6,499 nt of DNA from Marinilabiliaceae bacterium UBA5213 (GTDB lineage Bacteria > Bacteroidota > Bacteroidia > Bacteroidales > Marinilabiliaceae), in contig DHVH01000092.1 in the NCBI GenBank assembly GCA_002412555.1, forward strand, positions 1-6,499, given 5' to 3'. Position 1 is the first letter of the stretch. Each line of letters opens with the position of its first letter. The notes below the pieces were generated by a model. It worked only from the letters and a program-made list of their open reading frames with translations. It ran no database searches and had not been told where the DNA came from. Below are positions 1 to 5,422 of this stretch, piece by piece. A program made the position numbers and the translations under genes.

Positions 1-2430
1 CCAGGCAATACCGGCATCAACATCTCTTTCTTTAAAGGCATCCACAGCATCCCAAATGCAAACACCGGCTGTAATAAAGCCTCCAATGGCACCAAAGAAA
101 TTGGCATTAAACCTTGTGCCGCCAAGTGGAATGTTCCTGACGATTCCGGTTTTAATTCGCGCCTTCTGCAAGTTAATAACCGCTTCAGTCAAATCTGCTG
201 CCACACCTCCTGAAGCCAAAAAATATTTATACCTTTCTGCCTTAGACTCAGCTTTTATTACCCCACCCAACGTCACAACCAAATTCACCGTCTGCAATCC
301 CGTCACCACACGGTTAAAAGACGCACTGTTGAGTACCCTCGCGGCCTTATGATTTAGCTTTTGCAGCTTGAGCTGGCCTTTTGTAAGTTCTTCTTCACCA
401 TGTACCGGTAGGTCAATATAATTGACCATTCCTTCGGTATGGATGTGGACCTTTTCAGAATCGCTGTAAATTCTGAATTTGTTTTTGTTGCCTAAGTCGG
501 GGGCTACTTTTACATAGGTGGGGTCCAGATCGTAACCAAAGGCATTAAGCTGGACGTATATTTCATCTCTGCGCAGCACAAAAACAGGGCGCCCGTCAAA
601 CTTTCGGTTGGAAAGGCGATTGACAAAGAAGGTTTTAATTTCCTGGACCGTTCGATAGGTTTTCCCACCTGAAAGCTTGGTGTCAAATATTTGTCTGGAT
701 AAAAAGCCAAGGCTGGCATCCGTCACAATGGCCAATTTAACGGCAATGTTCATTTCGCTTTCCATGCCCTTCTCCAGCTTTTGTCCGCCCGAAGCAAGGG
801 CGTGCAGCGGATCCATTTGCTCATAATCGGGGGCCTGACTTTTAATACCCGTCTGTGCCACATCAGTCCTTTTGCAATCAGGATCCAGCAAGGCAAGTAT
901 CCAATTCTGCCACTTATCCTCCACTTTTTGTTGCTGGGGCAATCGCAAGTGGCGATCCATATCGCTGGGCGCAACAAACAGGTTACTAAGAATGGTAGAA
1001 AGCAAGGAATCACCTTCCAGTTTTAAAGGCTCGGTGTTGTGTAAATAGTCATCCGGTAGAGATTTGAGGTACTTCGACTGGAGAAATTGGCCCAGGGCAG
1101 TGCGCAATTCCCCAATTTGTGCGGCAAGGGCTTTGCGGTCTTCCAGACCCAAAAGGCCTTCTACTTTTTGGCGGTCGAGCCCATAGCCAATAAGCATTTT
1201 TTGACTAATTCTGTCGTTAGGCCTGGTCATGCTTTCCTGTATAGCCCTGCCCACGTTGGCATAACCATTTCCATAACCGGACGAATAGCGGCGGTTTTCT
1301 ATTCTTTGGGCTTTCAACCTATCGTCGGCAGCCTCTTGCGCAGCCAATTCGCGGGGAAAATGCGTATCACCAAAATTTATCCCGGGCTTACCTCCATCAA
1401 ATTGTTCGGTCTTAGCCCGATTGCTGTACACCATCTGATGACACATCTGTGCCAGGGTAAACAGGTAGTAATGATCGCTGTTGACCACGGGTATTTCAAA
1501 ATCCAGGTTACGAAGTTTTTCTTTTATATAAGCTATATGCTGGCCACTTTGAATGCTTTCAACCAGCGCTTTGAACGCCAGATTTGTTTCACCCAACTCC
1601 TGATTAATATCCAGTGCACAGCCTACAGGGTCGTGTAGCGAAATATGCATGTCTTCCTTGATGGAGGAGCTGTCATTTTTCTGGTCCAGTTCAAATCCAG
1701 CTTTGTTGCGTTGGATTCTGCTGTTAAACCAGTGCTTTGGGCCTTTTTCGTGATCCCAAAAAGCAGCTTCCATATAATCAAAGGGCAAAATATCAGAGCC
1801 CTGATCTTTATCATCGCGCTTAAAGCCTGAACACAGCACTTTTTGCATGCGCCTATTCTGTCGTTCCTCACTTTTGCGCAAGGCACTTAAATAATCCACG
1901 CTCCATTGTACAGGAGAATAGGCCACCCACAACTCCGTGCCTTGGCTAAATATCAAAGAATCCCGCCACTTACCCTTAGCTGTCCGCTTATTAGTATAGT
2001 AGCCATCTTTCTTGTTTTCACTCCACAACACAGGCAAATATCCACCCGTTGCATCTACTTGAAACTCATACCACAGGTCTTCATCCCGGGCATCAAACAA
2101 ATACAAATAACCGCTATTGAGCCAGGTGCGGCCGTAAAAAAAGCCCTCCACTTCAGGCGCATTAGCCGGTTTTACTTCCTGAAGTTTCTCAACCTGCTCA
2201 CCATTGGCATTGTACAATAAAGGAGGTTTGTCTTTTGATTGATCTTTGCAGCGTTCAGGAAATAAGCCATACCGATAAAAGTGAAGCTCAATGCCCGGCT
2301 TTATGGCCTCTAAAATCGGGCTGAATTGACTTTTCAGTCCGCCAACTTCAACTTCAAAAAAGTATTCTTCTACTACCTGGTTAAACAGCTCAGCTTGTTT
2401 GTCTTCCAGTTTTGGGTTTTCACGTATCAT
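1..2430 (-). CDS. VasX/BTH_I2691-like T6SS effector, membrane-active toxin (3' end cut by window edge)
   Basis: The frame is open for 810 codons from ATG at 2430 to the left edge without a stop, so the C-terminus is missing. Family signs: residues 98-125 contain GRTWLNSGYLYLFD followed by LWYEFQV, matching the 'LRxGYLYLYD...W.xYxV' signature near the N-terminus of VasX-type effectors. Residues 261-279 contain SLHDPVGCALDINQEL, matching the family's 'LxDPxGxAxELN' signature. Residues 360-450 are charged and probably helical. Hydrophobic helices appear at about 706-725 (NRVVTGLQTVNLVVTLGGVI) and 776-793 (GAIGGFITAGVCIWDA), the kind of C-terminal membrane domain carried by this family of pore-forming toxins. 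There is no signal peptide, as expected for cargo carried on a spike. It starts 8 bases after the PAAR stop, so the two genes are almost certainly co-transcribed and the PAAR protein is the likely carrier. Family membership is judged by eye from motifs. Toxicity and membrane action are inferred. An extracellular contractile injection system cargo is the main alternative. Confidence 0.72.
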   Translation of the reverse strand, partial: MIRENPKLEDKQAELFNQVVEEYFFEVEVGGLKSQFSPILEAIKPGIELHFYRYGLFPERCKDQSKDKPPLLYNANGEQVEKLQEVKPANAPEVEGFFYGRTWLNSGYLYLFDARDEDLWYEFQVDATGGYLPVLWSENKKDGYYTNKRTAKGKWRDSLIFSQGTELWVAYSPVQWSVDYLSALRKSEERQNRRMQKVLCSGFKRDDKDQGSDILPFDYMEAAFWDHEKGPKHWFNSRIQRNKAGFELDQKNDSSSIKEDMHISLHDPVGCALDINQELGETNLAFKALVESIQSGQHIAYIKEKLRNLDFEIPVVNSDHYYLFTLAQMCHQMVYSNRAKTEQFDGGKPGINFGDTHFPRELAAQEAADDRLKAQRIENRRYSSGYGNGYANVGRAIQESMTRPNDRISQKMLIGYGLDRQKVEGLLGLEDRKALAAQIGELRTALGQFLQSKYLKSLPDDYLHNTEPLKLEGDSLLSTILSNLFVAPSDMDRHLRLPQQQKVEDKWQNWILALLDPDCKRTDVAQTGIKSQAPDYEQMDPLHALASGGQKLEKGMESEMNIAVKLAIVTDASLGFLSRQIFDTKLSGGKTYRTVQEIKTFFVNRLSNRKFDGRPVFVLRRDEIYVQLNAFGYDLDPTYVKVAPDLGNKNKFRIYSDSEKVHIHTEGMVNYIDLPVHGEEELTKGQLKLQKLNHKAARVLNSASFNRVVTGLQTVNLVVTLGGVIKAESKAERYKYFLASGGVAADLTEAVINLQKARIKTGIVRNIPLGGTRFNANFFGAIGGFITAGVCIWDAVDAFKERDVDAGIAW

Positions 2431-2438
2431 GGGCAGGG

Positions 2439-3164
2439 TTATTTTTGGTCCGGGTCTTCAACTTCCCAGGTGATTTCAACTTTTCCGTCATTAACCGTTC
2501 CTTTTAGCTGCACCATATCCTCGGCCACACGCTTACCCTGGTTTTTTAATAGACCATTTTTCTTAAGGTTAATGGTGGCTGTTTCACCATCGTCAATACC
2601 TGCAACGGTCGCAACAAGCGTAACCTGCTTTACCACCTTAGCATTTCTTACAACCGTTTTGTCCAGTTGCCAGACTATATTTAGGATTTTAGCTTCCTGC
2701 TCGTTCTCTGCTGCTTCTGCCTCCTCTTTCAACATTTGCTGATTGGCCTTAGCTTGTTTAAGGTCGGCCGATTGGCCCTTCATGGCTGCACCTACATGGT
2801 CAAGAATGGTGATTTTCGGAAATGGAATTCTTTTGATGGGCATAACAGCCCTCTTTTGGGGCTTTGAAGAGCCAATGATAACGTTCGCTTCGCCTGTAGT
2901 GATGGTACCACCGTGACTGGTCATACAGCCAAGGGTGGCCACGGGCACTCCATTGATGAGCACAGTGGGCTCGCCTTGTACTATGGTGGCCGGTGGGCCA
3001 GCCGCACATGCACACATATCCCCCATCAGGGCGGCAGGCTTGCCATTAATAAAAACATTGGGGGAACCGGGACCGGAGATTGGTCCGCCTACATGGGGTA
3101 CTGTGCCGCTGCACATCGGACAAACGTGCATACTGCCAACGGTAGCGATAGGTTTTCCTGCCAT
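2439..3164 (-). CDS. PAAR-domain spike-tip protein with coiled-coil and Ig-like C-terminal extension
   Basis: 241 residues. Residues 1-100 form a PAAR domain (PAAR / DUF4150-like), with the repeating pattern GKPIATVGSMHVC, NVFINGKPAALMGD, PTVLINGVPVATLG and SHGGTITTGEANVIIG. PAAR proteins fold into a cone that caps the VgrG spike of type VI secretion or related contractile systems and recruit effectors. Candidate metal ligands at the tip are H13, C15, C18, H24, C51, C53, C80 and H84; which of them bind zinc cannot be told from sequence. Residues 101-125 are a linker. Residues 128-160 are charged and Ala/Glu/Lys-rich, probably a coiled coil. Residues 162-238 look like a single beta-sandwich: W165, VTLVATVAGIDDGETATINL, then a closing GKVEITWEVED strand, similar to Ig-like modules seen in other spike-associated proteins. 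The extension probably docks the downstream effector. ATG at 3164 follows a promoter-like box by about 33 bases and is directly followed by the PAAR pattern, which fixes the start. Confidence 0.9.
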   Translation of the reverse strand: MAGKPIATVGSMHVCPMCSGTVPHVGGPISGPGSPNVFINGKPAALMGDMCACAAGPPATIVQGEPTVLINGVPVATLGCMTSHGGTITTGEANVIIGSSKPQKRAVMPIKRIPFPKITILDHVGAAMKGQSADLKQAKANQQMLKEEAEAAENEQEAKILNIVWQLDKTVVRNAKVVKQVTLVATVAGIDDGETATINLKKNGLLKNQGKRVAEDMVQLKGTVNDGKVEITWEVEDPDQK

Positions 3165-3196
3165 AAAGCATCTGGTTTAAGATTAAAGTTTAAGCG

Positions 3197-3204
3197 CAAA
3201 ATTA
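3197..3204 (-). promoter_or_regulatory. Putative Bacteroidota -7 box for the PAAR-effector operon
   Basis: Read on the minus strand this is TAATTTTG, an exact match to the Bacteroidota -7 consensus TAnnTTTG, and the only exact match in the intergenic region in this orientation. A TTG at 3223-3221 lies 16 bases upstream, which is shorter than the usual spacing to the -33 element, so the -33 part is weak. Transcription would start near 3190 and leave a leader of about 25 bases before the PAAR ATG. The 8-mer is short and the region is A/T-rich, so chance occurrence is possible. Confidence 0.42.
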
Positions 3205-3329
3205 TACAATAATACAAAAACAACCTAACAAAATAAATCGAAATATAAACCTAAAACAATAATGGCCACTAAATTGAACAAAAGGATTCTTGCAATAAAT
3301 TAATTCTTATGATAATCAACAACTTTAGT

Positions 3330-3494
3330 TCATTCAACATCTAAACCTAGCATAAACCAAATTCGAATCTCACCTACCCCTCCCTCATCTCCGCCATTGA
3401 AAAAATTGATGGCATAGGTAAAACAGTTGCCGGGATTTTCAAAAAGAAACAATTGTAAACGACTTAAGTCAGCGATCAAATAATCACAAAACAC
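3330..3494 (-). CDS. Possible small protein downstream of hipT (54 residues, GTG start), weakly supported
   Basis: A minus-strand frame of 54 codons starts with GTG at 3494, 2 bases beyond the hipT stop, and ends with TGA at 3332-3330. The translation has a mixed, protein-like composition (for example FLFENPGNCFTYAINFFN, then GGDEGGVGEIRIWF) and is not a low-complexity A/T translation. No known family is recognised. The tight spacing to hipT would suit a fourth gene of the hip operon. Against it: the GTG start is unsupported by a ribosome binding site, the frame is short, and the opposite strand is also open over much of it (3351-3458). It may instead be a decayed gene fragment or a non-coding repeat. 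Confidence 0.2.
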   Translation of the reverse strand: MFCDYLIADLSRLQLFLFENPGNCFTYAINFFNGGDEGGVGEIRIWFMLGLDVE

Positions 3495-3495
3495 A

Positions 3496-4482
3496 TCAAA
3501 ATTTCATTAATTGCTTTAATCGCCAATTGTAGGCCTGCCAATAGTTTCTTTTTGTGGAAGCATCCAAAAACGAAGCCTGAATCATTTGCTCAACCTTTTC
3601 AGATTTTGACAACATCAGCGTCATCATATCCTTAAAAAGAATTTCACTTATTGAAGCCTCCTTTGCGAGCATGGAAAATTGTTGTCTCATTTTTCCGTGA
3701 GCCATATCCTTGGGCAATAAGCCGTCATCCAATGCAAAATCCTTGTCATCAATATGAATCCGACTGTTTAAAAGATCATAGGCCGGGCTTAACCGGAAGT
3801 CGCCCATTGAAGTTTCAAGCAAAGAAAAGTTTTTAAAATGGGCATCCCCATTCGAAAACAAATAATTAAAGATTAATACTTTCAACAACTTTGGCGCTTC
3901 AATCTTGTAAGTAGATAAATGCAGCTGCATTAATTGAAACAACTCCAGATAATTGCCCAAATACTTATAATGTTCCCCGTGGGTTTGGGGCGTTCGGCCG
4001 GCCAGAGAGGCAAAATCTTCCTGCGCTAACTTGGAGCCATCATCTTTAACATCAAAACGCTTTGTTATAAAGGCAGGCGCACCATTCTTAAAAAAAATCA
4101 ATGCATTCTCAGCAGTTTCTATCCCATATACCTGTCTGGCCATCTGCATAGTCAGATGCTCATTGGCCGGCATTTGTTCGGTTCTTGTCCCTACACTTGG
4201 AATGGGTTTTAGAATATACCTTCCATATTCCCCTTCATTTATAAGCCTTAGCTTATTCTTTTCAAGCAAAAAAGAAAATTTTTCTTGCACTCCCGAAATA
4301 GACATCCGCCTTCTGTTTTGTTCAAAAAGCGCATCAGAGTCGGGATTAAATGTCGGTGCATCATAAGGCAAAACATGAGATACGGCTTTGCCCTGAAAAA
4401 CCCTATTCAGACAGGCTCTGCTATAGCCATGAAAACCAACGGATAAAGTACCCGGGCAATATTTAATTTCACCTAAATCCAT
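3496..4482 (-). CDS. hipT: HipT-like Ser/Thr protein kinase toxin (HipA C-terminal kinase core)
   Basis: 328 residues, a HipA-family kinase lacking the usual N-subdomain 1, which is encoded separately just upstream. Visible motifs in order: Gly-rich loop region RRMSISGVQEKFSFLL at 58-73, with a Ser61-Ile62-Ser63 motif; ATP-binding Lys92 in ILKP; NEH at 107-109; ITKRFD at 139-144; QEDF at 154-157; catalytic loop NGDAHFKN at 211-218 with Asp213 as base; metal-binding Asp236 in SPAYDLL. All kinase residues appear intact. In the characterised enteropathogenic E. coli HipT, which is of similar length, a SIS motif in the loop is autophosphorylated and the kinase inactivates tryptophanyl-tRNA synthetase; the target here is unknown. 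The N-terminal 40 residues (C9, H18, C24, then LNRVFQGK) resemble the short Cys/His segment found at the start of many Bacteroidota HipA kinases, with one expected Cys missing. The ATG is 2 bases after the hipS stop, so translation is probably coupled. Confidence 0.88.
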   Translation of the reverse strand: MDLGEIKYCPGTLSVGFHGYSRACLNRVFQGKAVSHVLPYDAPTFNPDSDALFEQNRRRMSISGVQEKFSFLLEKNKLRLINEGEYGRYILKPIPSVGTRTEQMPANEHLTMQMARQVYGIETAENALIFFKNGAPAFITKRFDVKDDGSKLAQEDFASLAGRTPQTHGEHYKYLGNYLELFQLMQLHLSTYKIEAPKLLKVLIFNYLFSNGDAHFKNFSLLETSMGDFRLSPAYDLLNSRIHIDDKDFALDDGLLPKDMAHGKMRQQFSMLAKEASISEILFKDMMTLMLSKSEKVEQMIQASFLDASTKRNYWQAYNWRLKQLMKF

Positions 4483-4484
4483 TC

Positions 4485-4808
4485 CTATTCAATTTTAACA
4501 ACCCTAACCGCACCAATACTATCATTTTTGGCAACTGTTAAAAGCAACCCGAAATCATCCGCCGGGTCCAGGCGGTTATATTTACAAACCACCTGCTTAT
4601 TAGAGCCTTCAGGGAGCATATTGTAAAAAAAAGGAAATAAAAATTTTGAATAGAAGGCACGTTCAATTTTTGGCATAATAAGGCTGATAGCTGGCTTGCT
4701 ATGATCGGTCAACCAGGCGTCATGATAACTGAACGTATAGGAGCCATCATCATGTTGCGTTAACATCCCGGCTTCTTCATCCTTATAAAGTATCCGTGCC
4801 TTTCTCAT
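4485..4808 (-). CDS. hipS: HipS-like antitoxin (stand-alone HipA N-terminal subdomain)
   Basis: 107 residues matching the HipA N-terminal subdomain 1 (Couple_hipA type). Signs are the opening ARILYKDEEAGMLTQ strand pair, YTFSYHDAWL at 24-33, KPAISLIMPK at 38-47 ('pISLsMP' in the family), LFPFFYNMLPEGSNKQ at 57-72, and the closing DDFGLLLTVAKNDSIGAVRV at 84-103. In ordinary HipA this segment is fused to the kinase. In HipBST systems the separate protein (HipS) binds HipT and acts as its antitoxin, and that role is inferred here from the gene order and the split. The ATG overlaps the hipB stop in an ATGA, and the TAG stop is 2 bases before the hipT ATG. A recent splitting of hipA by mutation is unlikely, because both parts have proper start and stop codons and hipT has its own N-terminal segment. 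Confidence 0.88.
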   Translation of the reverse strand: MRKARILYKDEEAGMLTQHDDGSYTFSYHDAWLTDHSKPAISLIMPKIERAFYSKFLFPFFYNMLPEGSNKQVVCKYNRLDPADDFGLLLTVAKNDSIGAVRVVKIE

Positions 4809-5023
4809 TTATTACGAGCTACATTTTTAAGCTGCAAACTGACTTCCAGTCCTAAAACATCAGCTATTTTTTGCAAGGTCTGCAACGTAGGATTACCCTT
4901 TCCACTTTCAAACTGCTTTAAGGTTCGTAAGCCTACACCAGACAATTCAGCCAGATACTCCTGGGTAACCTGTAAAGCGGCTCTGCGATCTTTTATTATT
5001 TTTATCAATTCTTCGGAGTGCAT
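4805..5023 (-). CDS. hipB: HipB-like XRE-family repressor
   Basis: 72 residues, nearly all one helix-turn-helix domain of the Cro/C1 (XRE) type. The HTH covers about 7-60: helices IIKDRRAAL, QEYLAELSGV and LRTLKQFESG, the characteristic GKGNPTLQTLQKIADVLGLEV run, and a short tail. HipB proteins dimerise, bind operators upstream of their operon and hold the complex with the kinase. Here it is first of three genes (hipB, hipS, hipT) and overlaps hipS by 4 bases, so it very likely autoregulates the operon from the repeats at 5035-5188. The protein is slightly shorter than E. coli HipB (88 residues). The ATG at 5023 is the first in frame upstream of the HTH. No ribosome binding site of the classical kind is visible (the leader reads AAAAAAGAGCTGAATA). 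Confidence 0.9.
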   Translation of the reverse strand: MHSEELIKIIKDRRAALQVTQEYLAELSGVGLRTLKQFESGKGNPTLQTLQKIADVLGLEVSLQLKNVARNK

Positions 5024-5034
5024 TATTCAGCTCT

Positions 5035-5048
5035 TTTTTATGTAAAAA
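5035..5048. repeat. Inverted repeat next to the hipB start
   Basis: TTTTTATGTAAAAA has two perfect 6-bp arms around a 2-base centre, 12 bases upstream of the hipB ATG. It adjoins the direct repeat that begins at 5049. It may be part of the hipB leader or an operator, but A/T-only arms arise easily by chance in this composition. Confidence 0.3.
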
Positions 5049-5077
5049 TACACCAAAATCAATAAACTACACCAAAA
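5049..5077. promoter_or_regulatory. Tandem 10-bp direct repeat, candidate HipB operator or promoter-operator
   Basis: TACACCAAAA occurs at 5049-5058 and again, identical, at 5068-5077, a period of 19 bases or just under two helical turns. On the hipB strand each reads TTTTGGTGTA. They lie 26-54 bases upstream of the hipB ATG, where an autoregulating repressor would be expected to bind, and overlap the one-mismatch -7 boxes facing hipB. Binding by HipB is inferred from position only. Confidence 0.45.
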
Positions 5078-5135
5078 AGAGCAGTAAAAAGCATTATCGT
5101 ACACAATCCTGTGGCTTTTAGGCATAGAAATAGCA

Positions 5136-5159
5136 AAAAGTGCAACACAAAGCACTTTT
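5136..5159. repeat. Perfect inverted repeat, 8-bp arms with 8-base spacer
   Basis: AAAAGTGC at 5136-5143 and GCACTTTT at 5152-5159 flank the spacer AACACAAA. It could form a hairpin with four G/C-containing pairs and flanking A/T pairs, and it resembles a bidirectional terminator. However, no gene ends here: hipB and the AlbA_2 gene both start away from it. An operator role is therefore more likely than termination. E. coli HipB operators also have short arms around an 8-base spacer, but with a different arm sequence. Confidence 0.45.
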
Positions 5160-5168
5160 AGGGGGTTT

Positions 5169-5188
5169 TCAAAGGGATTATACTTTGA
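5169..5188. repeat. Inverted repeat, 6-bp arms with 8-base spacer
   Basis: TCAAAG at 5169-5174 and CTTTGA at 5183-5188 flank GGATTATA. Its centre is 31 bases (about three helical turns) from the centre of the inverted repeat at 5136-5159, which puts both on the same face of the helix. The arm sequences of the two are not alike, so they may not be bound by the same protein. Confidence 0.35.
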
Positions 5189-5315
5189 CAAAATCCGCTT
5201 GAATAGCTTCAAGAAACTGCCCGGCTTCCAATAAATGAAAGATCAAACCGATAATGGATTGTATTTACATATTGCATTCTAATTCGAAATAATACAAAAT
5301 CAGAATAGAATATTG

Positions 5316-5323
5316 TACTTTTG
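5316..5323 (+). promoter_or_regulatory. Putative Bacteroidota -7 box for the AlbA_2/ATPase gene
   Basis: TACTTTTG matches TAnnTTTG exactly and is the only exact match on the plus strand between 5189 and 5422. No TTG is present at the expected -33 distance. Transcription would start near 5330 and give a leader of about 90 bases before the ATG at 5423. Confidence 0.38.
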
Positions 5324-5422
5324 ATATTTATAGCCATCCGCATAAAAGTTGATTCAAGAAATTGATTAAAGGCGATTTGAAAAACTGAGAAGCGTTCAAC
5401 AACAAAAAAGGATTTACGAATT

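Larger units (their letters stand above)
3165..3495. other. 331-base intergenic region between hipT and the PAAR gene
   Basis: Both flanking genes run on the minus strand. The part next to the PAAR gene (about 3181-3350) is strongly A/T-rich and holds the putative promoter. The part next to hipT (about 3360-3480) is less A/T-rich and is open on the minus strand as a small reading frame (3494-3330, listed separately). GACTTAAGTC at 3461-3470 is a perfect 10-bp palindrome. A 5-bp inverted repeat GCCAT/ATGGC (3393-3397 and 3409-3413) has a loop of 11. No convincing intrinsic terminator for the hip operon is visible. Confidence 0.6.
5024..5422. other. 399-base divergent regulatory region between hipB and the AlbA_2 gene
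   Basis: The flanking genes point away from each other, so both promoters should lie here. The hipB-proximal part (5035-5188) contains a direct repeat and three inverted repeats, listed separately. The distal part has an exact -7 box facing the plus-strand gene. No exact TAnnTTTG facing hipB was found; two one-mismatch versions (TGATTTTG at 5061-5054 and TCTTTTTG at 5080-5073) sit within the direct-repeat area. No tRNA or other RNA gene is recognisable. Confidence 0.6.

Noticed and set aside
1087..1638. A 183-codon open frame on the plus strand
   Set aside because: It lies entirely antisense to the effector frame, which is continuous for 810 codons and carries family motifs. The plus-strand translation shows no recognisable domain.
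2935..3212. Two overlapping plus-strand open frames opposite the PAAR domain
   Set aside because: They are mirror readings of the repetitive Gly/Pro-rich PAAR codons and have no independent support.
3393..3413. GCCAT/ATGGC inverted repeat as a terminator for the hip operon
   Set aside because: The stem is only 5 bp with an 11-base loop and no following T-run on the minus strand.
4485..4487. The hipS stop read as a frameshift or nonsense mutation splitting an intact hipA
   Set aside because: hipT has its own ATG 2 bases later and an N-terminal segment typical of stand-alone kinases, and the gene order matches HipBST systems.
5027..5212. A 61-codon minus-strand frame ending 4 bases before hipB
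   Set aside because: It needs a TTG start, matches no known family, and overlaps both 8-base-spacer inverted repeats and the direct repeat. A chance frame over regulatory DNA is more likely, although a small membrane peptide cannot be wholly excluded.
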